DNA of 64,000 nt from Lutraria lutraria (GCA_964023205.1 OZ026841.1:27852399-27916398); one strand, 5' to 3'. Shown: positions 31,324-42,714, counted from the stretch's first letter. The notes: a model not told the origin generated them from the sequence alone. A program made the numbers and translations.

Positions 31324-31518
31324 ATCAATTGTGACAAAGTGGTCATCCGACAATTGCAAGGCCTTTGTTGTTATACATAACTTAATCACTGATTTCTTAA
31401 GTATTGATGCAACAAAAGAAAATAAAACCCTTGGCAGGTTAGTAAACCATGGTGAAAGGAAGGAGCGAAATTGCTCAATGAAAGAATGCTCAGACAGCTT
31501 ATGCCTTTTTGCCATGTG
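31324..31518 (+). pseudogene. SET domain exon (central)
   Basis: Encodes SIDATKENKTLGRLVNHG followed by a Cys-containing segment, matching the post-insert part of KMT5A-type SET domains (DAT...LGRLxNHS). Gly replaces the usual Ser after NH. Donor TG|GTAATT leaves two bases that exon 31709 completes to a Trp codon. The start is uncertain; ctgc-AG at 31322-31323 is one option. Confidence 0.75.
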
Positions 31519-31708
31519 GTAATTCTTACATGTTCTTTGTTTCATTTACTACCATGAAACACTACAATTAATTATATGCCACCTATTTGTTGATTGGTAA
31601 ATTTTTTTTATAAGCGTTACATTTATTATATGTATCATGTATAACAACCATTCACTCCTATTTGGACTTGTAAAAGAATGAATTTAGAAATTTAGACATT
31701 TTTTCCAG

Positions 31709-31769
31709 GGACATTGAAGAAGAAGAACTTCTTTATGATTATGGTTTAAAGAAATTACCTTGGCAACAG
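31709..31769 (+). pseudogene. SET domain exon (C-terminal ELLYDYG)
   Basis: Acceptor tttttcc-AG, donor CAG|GTACTT. It encodes DIEEEELLYDYGLKKLPWQQ, the SET C-terminal motif (GEELLYDYG), with Glu for the usual Gly. Confidence 0.8.
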
Positions 31770-32559
31770 GTACTTCAGAGCTTTTATTATCTCACTTGAG
31801 CACTATCTATTGTCTCTATCTGTGTGAGGGAATATAATCACTTTTTATAAGAATATATCAAGTTGAACTACAATTTGATAGATTTACTAAAGCTTTTACC
31901 TAGAAACTTCTTTAAATTTATTTGAGCACAAGAAAGGGAATTAGTAAGATGATGTTGAAGTTCACTTTGTTTCTCAATAATTACTTGTTAATTTATTGAA
32001 ATATGGATTGGATATAAGATTAAGTTAAAAAAAAATTTGGACCATATCATTTTAAAGCTTACCATGTTAAAAATTCACTTCTTACATTTTCCTTATTTAA
32101 TAGAGCACAATAAAATGTATCATTATTGTTTTCATTATGTTACATTATCAGTTATATTTCTGTTTTGTTGTTCTCAAAGACAAAGTTCAAGGTTTTGATA
32201 TCTCTGTATTGACAGCATTATCATGCAAAATGTCAATTATCTAGAAAAAAATCAGGGTGTCTGCCTCTTGATAGTCATCATTATTAAATTGTGTCTTGAT
32301 TTGTTAAATCAAGTTTAGAGGTTTTTTTATATTCTCAAACTTCAGGTTTTTCCTTTAAAGGCATTGGTACAGAGGACGTCTCAAGAAAATGAAATATCTC
32401 CATGATAAAAGCATGGAGATTTACTGTTAGTAAAGAAACAGTTAGAAACAGCTCACTGTTATAATGAAACTTTCTAATTTTAAGGCCTGTCCATACAAAA
32501 TTATACAAGATGTTTATTCAAGATAACTATTTAAATTGTTGCATGATGTAAAAAAGTGA

Positions 32560-33322
32560 GCTATTGTGATTGCATGTTGTCTGATGTGCGTCCGTCAGTG
32601 CAACAAAAATTGCTCCAACAACTCCTTTTTAAGCAGCTGGCCAATTTCAACGAAATTTTACAGGGATGTTCCTTGTTTATAGCTCTACCAAAGTTGTTCA
32701 AAAAATTTCATTATAAACTGGAAATACTTTAAAAATCTTCTTGTCCAACATCACTGGGCCTGGAGCTTAGCTATTTTGTGTGTAGCATTGTCTAGTGGAC
32801 CTCTACCAAGTTTGTTCAAATTATTGCCCTGTGGTCAAAATTGGCTCTGCTCTAGAGTTAACTTGAATTTACATAGACTTATAAAGGGAAATTTTAGAAA
32901 TCATCTTGTCAGAAACTAAAATGCCTAGAGCTTAGATAATTTGTGTGTAGCATGGTCTAGTGGACCTCTACGAGTTTGTTAAATTATTGCCCTAGGGTCA
33001 AAATTTAATTGGATCTTTCCCATATCTTGTCGGATTGTTTGTCTTGATAATACTAAGGACAAGTTCAAGTATGGATCACCTAGGGTAAAAAACTAGGTCA
33101 GGAGGTCAAATCTTAGGACAACCTTCTTGGCACTGAAGATGTCAAATTTTGATTGGATCTTCATCAAACCTTTTCACAATGATTGTCTGAATGATATGTT
33201 AGACAAATTCGAACATGGGTCATCTGGGGTCAAAAACTAGGTCACAGGTTCAAAACAATGTTTTAATGAGTAAACAGTGATTGTCATGTGAGCGATATGG
33301 GGCTATCTTGGCCCACTTGTTT
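32560..33322 (+). repeat. dispersed repeat with GGGCCATC-type tail
   Basis: Contains units like those at 2300-3524 ('cttcttgtcc', 'gtctagtggacctctac', 'attgccct') and then 'ggatcttcat'/'ggtcaaaaactaggtca' units. It ends at 33287-33322 with 'gtgagcgatatggggctatcttggcc'. Confidence 0.65.
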
Positions 33323-33396
33323 GTTATTCAAGGTCATACAATAAATTTATATACAAAAACGGTGCTTTCAACTTCAGAATGTTTTGTAAATTTCAG

Positions 33397-33456
33397 ATGC
33401 CTTTCCTGGACCAAGTTTGAGAGAGTGTAATGTTCCTACCTCAGGGAGTGAACCAG
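33397..33456 (+). pseudogene. candidate exon 3 of the SET gene
   Basis: tttc-AG to GT, encoding AFPGPSLRECNVPTSGSEP in the only frame that joins the next exon. Its entry phase does not fit the SET exon at 31769, so an exon is missing or a base has been lost. Confidence 0.5.
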
Positions 33457-33469
33457 GTATATTTCTTTC

Positions 33470-33700
33470 TTGCTGGAATTTTATGCTCACTTCAGCATAA
33501 AGTGCTAATTAATGATAAGCTACTTTGATTGGCCTTAGTCTGTTGTTAATTGTTTGTTATCAGTCAATATTATATTGGTCACAGGGCAAAAGATTGTTAA
33601 AATTATGCCTTTTAGGTCAAAATTAGCCTTCCATTATTGCCTTAAGTCATGAGAGACCCATGGCCCTCAGGGTCCTCTTGTTCATGTAAATTTTGTTTGC
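33470..33700 (+). repeat. dispersed repeat fragment
   Basis: 'gcataaagtgctaatt', 'aggtcaaaattagcctt' and 'ggccctcagggtcctcttgtt' recur at 41170-41740. Confidence 0.5.
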
Positions 33701-34046
33701 ATGCAAACAAATGAGATGTTGACATGAATTTTTTGGGGTGGCTAAATATCATCGGTAAGAACAGTGGACATGTAGCATAATTGTTAATTGATGGAACCGC
33801 AGGAGGCTCTTTATATATAAATAATAATTTAGAAAAAAGCAATTAAAGCACACAAAATGTTAAATTTCTTTACTCAAAGCGCAAATGCCAAGTATTTATT
33901 GGTATACTTTATATATTTAATCATTTGAAAGATATTATCTAGACTTATTTTTACCTGTGTGTGGGTTTGTTCATTGAAGCATCAAACCCCTCTTATAGGC
34001 CATTGTTTTAAACATCTTCAATAGTGGTCAATGATTATATTTTCAG

Positions 34047-34134
34047 GCCAAATTTGGGGGCATTTTATCGTTATGAAAGATGGTCGTGAACTAAACACCT
34101 ATCAAATGGATTCCACAATCTTGGCAATAGGAAG
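34047..34134 (+). pseudogene. candidate exon 4 of the SET gene
   Basis: The codon split across 33456/34047 is Gly. It encodes QIWGHFIVMKDGRELNTYQM and then DSTILAIG, ending with two bases of a Ser codon. No known domain; clean splice sites and phase on both sides support it. Confidence 0.6.
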
Positions 34135-34159
34135 GTATTGATTCTTCACTTTTTTCCTA

Positions 34160-34480
34160 ATTATACCCCAGCACACAAAGGTGGAGAGGGGTATATTGCA
34201 GTCACTCAGTTGGTCCGTCTGTCCGCATTCAATATCACAAGTTAGTGGAGCGAACTACTTTCACGATCTTACAGTGATCGCAATGAATCTTGAAACATGT
34301 TATCTCTTATGTAGATGTGCAAGACACAATTTTCATGCCCAGTGATCCACTCATATCAGAGTTATGTGTCCTTAAACTTAGCTGCCATGTGTACTATCAT
34401 ATTCTTAGTGTCAAAGCGACGGCGCGGGTATTAGTCACCTCTTAGACAAAGCTCTAGTTTTCCTAGTCTTCATCTGAAAT
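34160..34480 (+). repeat. dispersed repeat shared with 61780-61935
   Basis: 'gaggggtatattg', 'ttggtccgtctgtccgcat' and 'aagttagtggagcgaactac' recur in the copy near 61785. Confidence 0.6.
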
Positions 34481-34643
34481 AAAATTACATTGTGATGCTT
34501 CGGCAATATGCTTAATAACACTTAAATGTATTTTGTATGTAATTACTGCACAAAATTCAAACATACCAGTCCTTTTTATAAGTGCAGTTGGAGGCTAGGG
34601 ATCTTTAAGATTTACTGTAACTTATGTTGTTTATGTTTTTCAG

Positions 34644-34719
34644 TATGCCATCGAATTGCATCATCGTGAAAGGAGCTGCTGCACATGAAGCAATTTTGGA
34701 AGTGAGTAAGTCTTGTGAG
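34644..34719 (+). pseudogene. candidate exon 5 of the SET gene
   Basis: Completes the Ser codon and encodes MPSNCIIVKGAAAHEAILE, ending at GT 34702 or, more likely, 34720. Both end in phase 0, whereas the next exon at 36948 needs phase 1. Confidence 0.55.
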
Positions 34720-34924
34720 GTATGAATTTTTTTTTTCATCCTAAATGATATGCTCTTATTTCGTCTGAGATAATTGAAGGCAAATTGTCTTTTGAAGAAA
34801 ACAGTCGAGTTATTTTCATAGTCAGATTGTCATTGGCGTGTAAAACTTAAACCTTTCCCCTAATATTTTTATCCTTTGACGGCTTCTTACCACACTACAC
34901 ACCATAGTCACACACCAGAGAATT

Positions 34925-35070
34925 TTTCCTTCTCTGTTTGGTACCCATAAAAGGTACCTTCCCACTTCGAAAAAATTATCCGTTTTCCCAATTCAAAGCA
35001 AAAAAATTCCAATCTGGTGCACAATTTTCTTTTTTCATATTTAGTGCTGAAATAAAAGCCAAAGAGGAGC
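34925..35070. repeat. dispersed repeat, relative of 8150-8410
   Basis: Shares 'ttcgaaaaaatta', 'aaaaaattccaatctggtgca' and 'gccaaagaggagc' with the copy inside the large transposon. Confidence 0.5.
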
Positions 35071-35699
35071 AGTTGACCTCTTGGTCCATGATGAGACAAA
35101 ATATATTCAGAGAAAATGACATTTTAAGAACAAAGAATACACTTTATGTTAAAAAAAACAAGATTATGAACCACGAATCTCAGTAATGACAATTATTTGT
35201 ACTCGACATTTCAATTTGGTTCGTAATTACCCGTGTATTCGGATGCTCACCACAGCCCTACACACGAAGCTCCTTAGGACATTCCACACATGTACTGCTT
35301 TGGGACTTTGGCCTCAAAAGCTTGGGAAAATGAGTTAAATAATCAAATTTTAGCGAAGGAGCACTTTATTCGGAAAGTACACTGAGATTGTCAAGGACAT
35401 CATGTTACCTAGACCCACACTGATCTTGACCTTGAAATTCTGGAATAATTGACATGGCTTCCAACAGACAAGCACAGCTGCATGGACCTCTCTTGTTATT
35501 AGCAAGTGATCTTTTGTGGCCTGTGTGTGCTGTGTTCCTTAAACATTAAGAATCACTCTTTTTGCATATAAAGATCTCGGTTGCAGCAATAAATAGTATG
35601 TTGTATAATAAGAGATATTGTTGTTCATACTCATTGTACAGATATTATTTAATTATTATTGTAATATTTAGCTCATCTTTTTTTTTTTAAAAAGCCCAG

Positions 35700-36860
35700 C
35701 TACATTTGTATTGTTGTCACCTAAGTGTCATCTGCGTCTGGTTAAGTTTTATGTCTAGGTCTACTTTTCAAAGTAGTATCAAAGATATTGCTTTCAAACT
35801 TGACGCTTACTAACTATCATGAGAGGACTTGGCAGGCCAAGTCACATCACTCTAGCTTGCATTTTGACAGAATTATTGCCCCTTAATTAACTTAATGAAC
35901 ATGGGAATTTTGAGTTAAGTGTTGGTTTTTGGGCCACTTGTCTCTTAAAGTATCCAAGCTATTGCTTTTAAACTTTTAACACATACTACTGTAGAACTGT
36001 TTTTTTTCGCGTTGGTTTTATTTTCGCTAATATTCGCCAATCGAATACCTCGCGAATTCAAAAATGCCGCGAATAAATGCTGAGTTTTAAATATACGAAA
36101 ATGGGTATGTCCGAAAATACGCAACTTACGTCAGTACAAGTATTTTATCCTAGAATAATCAGTTTAGTTAATCTGATGAAAGCAATATATTAACAATAAA
36201 CACTATCGTTTGTTGAACAATTTTGGACTTCGTTTGAACATACTAGTAACAGTTTTTCACACTTACCTACTGTTTGTAAAACATAACTTCCACAACAAGC
36301 CTAAACTATTATCAATCTATTGTTATTATACTTTATTGGATTTAAAACACTGAATTACAACTTAAATGTCAAACAGACCAGGTGTGACACACAATTATCA
36401 AAGCAACGACAGCCTGTCTTTGATCGCACTTTAATCCTGCCTGACGATGTTGCGAATTCATAAATACGCGAATAAAGAAAACAGCTGCTTTTTAACAAAA
36501 AACGCGAAATTTTGACCTCGCGAAATTAAAGCGTTCTACAGTAACCATCATGAGAGGACAGGGCAGGCCAAGTCACTAGCAACTTAAGCTTGCATTTTGA
36601 CAAAATTATAGCCCCTTAATGGATTTTGAACTAAGATAATTTTGGTTAAGTTTTGTGTTTAGGTACTTTTCTCTTAAAGTATCAAAGCTATTGGTTTTTA
36701 AATTTAAAACAATACCTATCATGAGGGACGGAGCAGGCCAAGTGACATAACTCTGGTTTGCGTTTTGACTGAATCATAGCCCATTGTTGGACTTAACACT
36801 ATGGAGATCTTAGTTGAGTTCTGTGTTTAGGTCAATTTTTCTCATTCAGTATTAAGAAAA
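35700..36860 (+). repeat. tandem repeat split by a 553-bp MITE
   Basis: Units carry 'tatcatgagaggac', 'ggcaggccaagtcac', 'gcttgcattttgac' and 'tctcttaaagtat-caa-gctattg'. Three units are recognisable: before the MITE, after it, and near 36715. Confidence 0.65.
35989..36541. mobile_element. 553-bp TA-target MITE
   Basis: Starts CTGTAGAAC and ends GTTCTACAG, with further complementarity through CGCG blocks, flanked by TA at 35987-35988 and 36542-36543. Removing it and one TA restores the host repeat (tac-TA-accatcatgag; compare cttactaactatcatgag upstream). TA duplication suggests a Tc1/mariner-type mobiliser. Confidence 0.85.
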
Positions 36861-36947
36861 ATGAGTGGCCTGCACCTGCCATGTGGTGCTTTTGTAACTT
36901 TTAAATTATTATTCAGCAGATAAATAATAACTTTCTTGGTTTTTCAG

Positions 36948-38996
36948 ATAACATGTTGGAAGATTCTTCAATAGATTCTGTTAGCAAACTGATCGAAGAT
37001 GAGACTGAAAATGATCTTGAATTAGAATCTAGCAAACAGACCTCAAATGATCCTGAAGATTTGACAATAAACAATTGTGAATTAGAATCTAGCAAACAGA
37101 CCTTAAATGATCCTGAAGATATGACAACAAACAATTGTGAATTAGAATCTAGCAAACAGACCTTAAATGGTCCTGAAGATATGACAACAAACAATTGTGA
37201 ATTAGAATCTAGCAAACAGACCTTAAATGATCCTGAAGATATGACAACAAACAATTGTGAATTAGAATCTAGCAAACAGACCTTAAATGGTCCTGAAGAT
37301 ATGACAATAAGCAATTATGAATTAGGATCTAGCAATCAGACCTCAAATGACCATGAAGATGTTGAATCCAGCAAACAGACCACAATAGACATTGAAGATG
37401 GGACAGAAAATAATCTTGAATTAGAATCTAGCAAACCCACCTCAAATGATCCTGAAGATGTAACAATAAATAATCTGGAATTAGAACCTAACAAACAGAT
37501 CTCAAATGACCATGAAGATTTTACAAGTGATTGGTTTTCAGAATCAGATCATGACAGTGTAAATGATCCTGACTATGTGGTTGAAAAAGAATATTCTGAC
37601 TCAAATGAAGATAATGACTATGACCTTTCAAACCATGAGAATGATTTTGTACCTGACTCGTCAAGTGATATGTCAGAAGGCAAGGCAGAAACAGATGTAA
37701 AGCAAATTTTGGATTTGTCCAAAGGGTCAAAGGAGAGAAGCCAAGAAATATTGCGAGTTAGAAGAGCTGGTAACTATCAACACAATTGTTCTGTTTTGAA
37801 AGAAGGCAAGGGTGAAATAGTTGCTGTCGCAAGACCAAATGTTGAAACAAAACCTGAAGACTACCTACCATGTGAATACTGCTTAGTTTTTTTCTAAGGG
37901 ACAGTTTATGGAAACATAAACAAGTGTGTCCATTTGTTGGGACGGGTCGCAAGTCCAGAAATGTACAAGCTGAAGCATACCTTTTTCTACCTTCCTCCGT
38001 AAATATACGCAAAGGATTGAAATCCAATGTTTTCAGTAATATGGCCTCTGATGAAGTTACCATTGCTGCTCGAGGTGATACGATCATAGTGAAGATTGGA
38101 GAAAAACTTTAACAGAAACATGGGCACTTACCACATTTTTCGTACTCATGTAAGTCAAAAGATGAGAGAGCTAAGCCGATTTTTGATTTGTGCTAGAGAA
38201 CAAGATTCAAACATTATTCGTATGAGTGACATACTTGTTTCAGAAAAATTTCCACTGGCTGTAAAATCTGCAAAGATTTTGTGCAAATTAACTGAAGTTG
38301 AAAATAGTTTCAGAAATCTCTCCCTAGCTCTGAAGTTGGGACATATTCTTAAAAAATGTGCCAAACTTTTGAAGTGTGAAGCACTTATCAATGCGGATAT
38401 GGAGTTTGAAAAGAAAGCTGATGGATTTTTTACCTTGTGTGAACAGGCGGGGACAGATGAAATTTCATCTTGTGCTCTAAGCACATTGACAACTGCAAAA
38501 ATGAACAAGGGGCAGACATTGCCATTATCAGAGGACATTGTTAAACTCCAGCAATACTTTGAATGAAAGAAAAAGGACTCTGACAGAAACTCTTACAAAA
38601 CAATTTATGAAATCTGATTGGGAAATGCTGAACATGATGACTTTGGCAGAACTTGTTTTATTTAACAGGAGAAGAGGTGGGGAAACACAAAGAATGCGCG
38701 TTCAGGCATATGTATCAAGAAAGGATGAGCTGGATTAAGCAACCCAAAACACATAACCAGCACAAAACTGCGAAAGCCTGTGGCTACAGTTGCCCAAGTT
38801 CTAAAATTAGATAAGAATGATCTGGAAACTATGGCTAGTTTCATGGGCCATGATATCACTGTTCACAGATCCTTCTATCGTCTTCCTCAAGAAGTTTTGC
38901 AGGTGGCGAGAATGGGGCGGCTCCTTACAGCATTCAACAATGGAACTGTCGGGCAATACAGTGGAATGTCAATTGATGATATTTCATTGGAAGAGG
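36948..38996 (+). pseudogene. acidic repeat and tyrosine-recombinase-like exon, broken
   Basis: Acceptor ttttc-AG. First comes an Asp/Glu-rich region with a 20-aa repeat, then VLKEGKGEIVAVARP and DYLPCEYC. A frameshift in the T-run near 37890 separates CEYC from its LWKHKQVC half (a C2H2-like finger). An in-frame TAA lies near 38110, shifts near 38145 and 38560, and about 110 residues seem lost between 38735 and 38738. Recombinase-like marks: LVLFNRRRGGE (Arg motif), TSTKLRKPVAT (in the HxxR position) and GHDITVHRSFYRLP (Tyr). Known: this protein type is multi-copy in fish and molluscs, usually unannotated; relation to Cryptons is inference. Donor GAGG|GTAAGT at 38997. Confidence 0.75.
37021..37335 (+). 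repeat. 60-bp coding minisatellite (five copies)
   Basis: An exact 60-bp period from 37021, encoding variants of LESSKQTLNDPEDMTTNNCE. Copies 2-5 differ by a few bases, and diverged units continue to about 37520. The strict multiple of three keeps the frame. Confidence 0.92.
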
Positions 38997-39063
38997 GTAA
39001 GTGAAACTGAAGTAACTGTTGTCCTTTTCGATATGGTATTTTAGTTCATTCATATAGACCAGA

Positions 39064-39340
39064 GCCGGTATTCAATAAACATCTTAAGTAGTTTTTTAAC
39101 TTAAGTTATATTTGTCCTTAAATTCGACTTTTTCCTTACCTGTTTTGTACTAATATAAAGGAGGAAATCACAATAATATGATTTTATCTTTGTTCTAAAG
39201 ATGCCAATTATGAAAATGATAATTCATTTTCACACTTTTGATGACTGGTTTACAAACCTTTACCATGAAAAAAAATTACACTTAAGTAAAAAAATCGACT
39301 TAAGTTAAAGAAAATCTTAAGATGCTTTGTGAATACGGAC
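39064..39340. mobile_element. MITE with 'CCGGTATTCA' TIRs
   Basis: 'ccggtattcaataaacatcttaag' pairs with 'cttaagatgctttgtgaatacgg' at the right end. Inner 'acttaag' words repeat in both halves. It lies in the intron after the recombinase-like exon. Confidence 0.78.
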
Positions 39341-39499
39341 CCAGGGAAATTATAAGAAATATTCAGTTGAGATAAACTGCTGCATTAAATTTTGCCATCC
39401 GTAACAAGCTCATCTGTTTTTTTTCTTTTTGAAAAGTCCAGGTGTTGTTTTTTATAAACTTATTATATGCTTACCTGTTGCCTTTTAAACCTATTGGGT

Positions 39500-40480
39500 T
39501 TTGGGTGTTTATTTTTACTACTTTGTGGTCAAGTGAGCTTTTACATTCTTCTGGATGTCTATCGTCTATCGTTAACAATTGAGACTGTTACCACTCTAGC
39601 ATCCACATACCAATTTATGATCAAATATGGATATGATGTGTATGACCACATGATCTCGGTCAAGTTTGATTATGGGTCAAATTCAACCAATATGCTGAAG
39701 TTATCTGCCCTTGAAGTAGAAAAATTGCTATGTTTCACCTTGTTACCACTCCAGTGCTTTCGTCTCTGTTCATGATGATTTTTGTACAGAATGTGTTTGA
39801 CCTTAAGATTTTGAGCTAAATCGGTCCTGTATGTCTCGAGTTATATGCCCTTGAATAAGAAAAAAATGCTATGTTTCACCTTGTTACCACTCTAGTGCTT
39901 TCATTTCTTCTCCAATTGCAATGATTTTCATTCAGAATGTGTTTGACCGTAAGATTTTGGCCAAGCCTAGTATGTCCAGAGTTATGTGCCATCAAATAAC
40001 AAAAAAACTCAATATCCTTGTTGGTTTAATCTTTATGAAACTTGGTCAGCTCGTTTGTTCCAATGATATCTAGGTCAAGTTCGAATCTGGGTGTTGTTGG
40101 GTCAAAAACTAATCACAACGTCATAAAGACTCATATATCTTAAATTATCCTTGTTTAAGCTATAGAGGCCACAATTTTGACTTGATCTTAATGAAACTTG
40201 GTCAGCATGTTTGTTTCAATGATACCTAGGCCAAGTATGAATCTGGGACATTATGGGTGAAGGCTGCACAGATACTCAAGTGAGTGATATACTGATAAAT
40301 AAGTCATAAAACGCGGTGATTAGCGACATTGCGGTGATTCGCGTTTTTTTCAAGATCGATGCCGCGATGAAAATCGCTGCTACGGGTGATAAATTGATGA
40401 TTACGAAAGCGGGGGAAACACGAAAATCGGACAAATCACCCGAACCGTACTGTAGGGCCATCATGGCCCTCTTGTTTTAA
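39500..40480 (+). repeat. dispersed repeat, relative of 915-1603
   Basis: Units contain 'agttatctgcccttgaa-tagaaaaa-tgctatgtttcaccttgtta' and 'gaccttaagattttg'. It ends 'gtagggccatcatggccctcttgtttt' at 40453-40480. Confidence 0.65.
40292..40452. mobile_element. 161-bp TA-flanked insertion
   Basis: It interrupts the repeat tail exactly between 'gtgata' and 'gggccatc': TA occurs at 40290-40291 and 40453-40454, and joining them restores 'gtgatatagggccatc' as in intact tails. It is CG-rich for the region; its own TIRs are weak. Confidence 0.65.
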
Positions 40481-40611
40481 ATGACATTGACCTTAATCAT
40501 TTGTCATTTAGCATATATATGATTCTGTCCATAAATAAAAAAGCTGGTCAACATATCATTGTTTGCTTCATTGATTTTCGTATCCACCCTTACCTTTTGT
40601 CTTGATTATAG

Positions 40612-40701
40612 ATAATGAGTTGAGCAGTGATGACAGTGGTGGTGAGCACGATGATGAATGCGATGATGACACAGTGCAGGATCAGGTTAATTCAACTGAT
40701 G
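40612..40701 (+). pseudogene. acidic exon of the SET/recombinase-like gene
   Basis: Phase 1 entry completes Asp; encodes NELSSDDSGGEHDDECDDD and VQDQVNSTD, leaving one G before GTAAGA. Splice sites and phase match 38996 and 41093. Confidence 0.7.
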
Positions 40702-41092
40702 GTAAGAAGGGTTTACATGATTATATGCATTGCTACATCATTGTTACATTTTAACTTGACTCAAGACTATTTGAAAAAAGATCCCCTGATTGATTATAAA
40801 TTCTGAAGGAGTGTGTCAATATTGATATCTTACAGACATTTAAATATTATCATAATGAATGGATAATGGATAGACAATGTACTCACAGACGACGAGTAAA
40901 CCATGTTGTATTTTTACAGTCATCGTGTTATGCAAACATCATAAAGTGATGTCACTCGCTAGATATCTTTCTAGGTATTAAAAGTAAAAGTCACAGCGAA
41001 AAGAGTATTTTTAGAAGAGAAGGTGCTCCTTCCGTTGGTAATTATTTTCATGGAAGAATGATTAATAATATTAGTAATTACTTGTTTTTCAG

Positions 41093-41153
41093 ATATGTTT
41101 CCGGAACCATGTTCCAATGTATAAGAAGCTTCTTCCTCAAGGAAAAAAAACAG
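41093..41153 (+). pseudogene. short exon with stop
   Basis: Asp completed across the junction, then MFPEPCSNV and TAA. A Ser/Lys stretch and GT at 41154 follow. The exit phase is one base off for the last exon, another lesion. Confidence 0.5.
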
Positions 41154-41159
41154 GTCTGT

Positions 41160-41740
41160 CTTTTTGGTATTTTTTTAAGCTAGCCCAAGCACAAAGTGCT
41201 AATGGTGAGATATTTTGACTGCCTTTGTTTGTTGTCCGTCTTAGTGTGTTGGGTGTCATCTGTCAATATTTTCAACCACTGGCTGGATTTTGACCAAACT
41301 CTACGGAAATTATCATTGGGTGAGTCCCCTAATAAAGTTGTTTGGTTGGTTGCATAAGTAGGTCACAGGGCCAAAAAGGAGCTTCAAAATGCAAATTTAA
41401 AAAATCTTCCTGTCTTAAACAAGAAGCCCCAGTGCTTTTATATTTAGTATGTAGCATCATTTGGACGTCTTCTTCCAAATTCTTTAAATTTTGCCCTGGG
41501 TTCAAATTTGGCCCACTCTGTGGTGATTGATTTTACTTTTACATATTTTAGAAAAATTTCCAAATTTATTTCTGAATCAGATGGCCTGATTTTGACAAAA
41601 TTTTATAGAAATGGTTCTTGAGTGGTCCTCTCCCCATAAGATGGTCACAGCAAAGTGTTGTTCAAATTATGCCTCTTAGGTCAAAGTTAGCCTTGCATTT
41701 TGCCAAGCGACAGAGGTTCCTCAAGGCCCTCTTGTTAGCT
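41160..41740 (+). repeat. dispersed repeat
   Basis: 'agcacaaagtgctaatggtgag' head, 'aggtcaaagttagccttgc' and 'caaggccctcttgtt' tail; the same family as 33470-33700. Confidence 0.6.
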
Positions 41741-42291
41741 CACATGTCACAAAGTGACAGGGTTAAGCTTTTAGGATGATGTGCGTCGTCAAACTTTATG
41801 TTGTGAACACACTAGGGGCCACATTTTTAGCCCAATTTTAGCAAAACTGGGTCAGAACGTTAATATCGACAAAATCTCGGACGAGATCAAATTGGGTCAT
41901 TTGGGGTCAAAAACTAGGTCACCAGGGTCAAATAAGGGAAAACCTTGTGAACATTTTAGAAATCACTGTTTTGATTGGATCTTCATGAAACTTTGTCAGA
42001 ATGTTTTTTTCAATAATATGTAGGTCAATTTTGATAATGGGTCATTTCCTTAGTAAAACTAGGTCACTAGGGCAAATTGCTGGAAAACCTTGTGAACACT
42101 CTAGAAGTCACTGGTTTATTTGGATCATCATGAAACCATGTCAGAATGTTTGTGTTATTTATATGTAGGACAAATTCTAACATAGGTCATCTGGGGTCAA
42201 AAACTAGGTCACCAGTTCAAACCAAAGTTTTAATGAGTGAACAGTGATTGTCATGTGAGCGATATAGGGCCATCTTGGCCCTCTTATTTTA
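41741..42291 (+). repeat. dispersed repeat with GGGCCATC-type tail
   Basis: Three degenerate units with 'ggtcatttggggtcaaaaactaggtcac' and 'gaacattctagaa-tcact'; tail 'gtgagcgatatagggccatcttggcc' at 42256-42291. Confidence 0.7.
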
Positions 42292-42529
42292 AATTATGCA
42301 TTATACATGCACAATTGTGAATAGTTTGAAGTGCATAACAATTTAGCTTCAATAAATCAATTTATCATATTAGAATCTGAATTCTGAATGCACCAGTCAG
42401 CTTGACAAAAGAGGTTTTCCCCTTTTTTGTACATTTGAAAATTAAAAGTTCTGTGAAGTTCCCAGAAGATTGTGTGAAAACTTTATGATGTTTTCAAAAT
42501 GTGAAAGTTTTAACCTTTTTCTACTTCAG

Positions 42530-42714
42530 CCGCCAAAATTGACCTGACTGATGAACAGCGCCAGCTGCTGAGTCGTTTGTTTAAAACAAACGTAAAAATG
42601 CGACGAGAGCTGAAGAAGATTGATTGTTTGAATGCTTCAACTAAGTACAAATGCCTTCACATTGCTGCCATGGAAGAAAATAAAAAACACTGTGCACAAC
42701 TGGATTACGGTTGA
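42530..42714 (+). pseudogene. last exon of the SET/recombinase-like gene
   Basis: Acceptor cttc-AG. The open frame encodes AKIDLTDEQRQLLSRLFKTN and KMRRELKKIDCLNAST, ending HCAQLDYG and TGA. It is predicted helical and basic, with no known domain. This frame is undamaged. Confidence 0.6.

Larger units (their letters stand above)
31324..42714 (+). pseudogene. decayed SET-domain plus tyrosine-recombinase-like gene
   Basis: Exons seen: 31324?-31518, 31709-31769, 33397-33456, 34047-34134, 34644-34719, 36948-38996, 40612-40701, 41093-41153, 42530-42714. Exons 1-2 give the C-terminal half of a KMT5A-like SET domain; exon 6 gives an acidic repeat, a C2H2-like motif and a recombinase-like domain; the last exon ends in TGA. 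Phases match at 31518/31709, 33456/34047, 34134/34644, 38996/40612 and 40701/41093, but not at 31769/33397, 34719/36948 or 41153/42530. Exon 6 has frameshifts, stops and a deletion. It is probably one gene now dead; two abutting relics remain possible. No N-terminal SET exon was found. Confidence 0.65.

Noticed and set aside
31108..31545. 145-codon - strand frame
   Set aside because: Antisense to the SET exon at 31324-31518, whose motif match and splice phase are much stronger.
37521..38087. - strand frames of 69 and 109 codons
   Set aside because: Antisense shadows of the acidic and recombinase-like exon.
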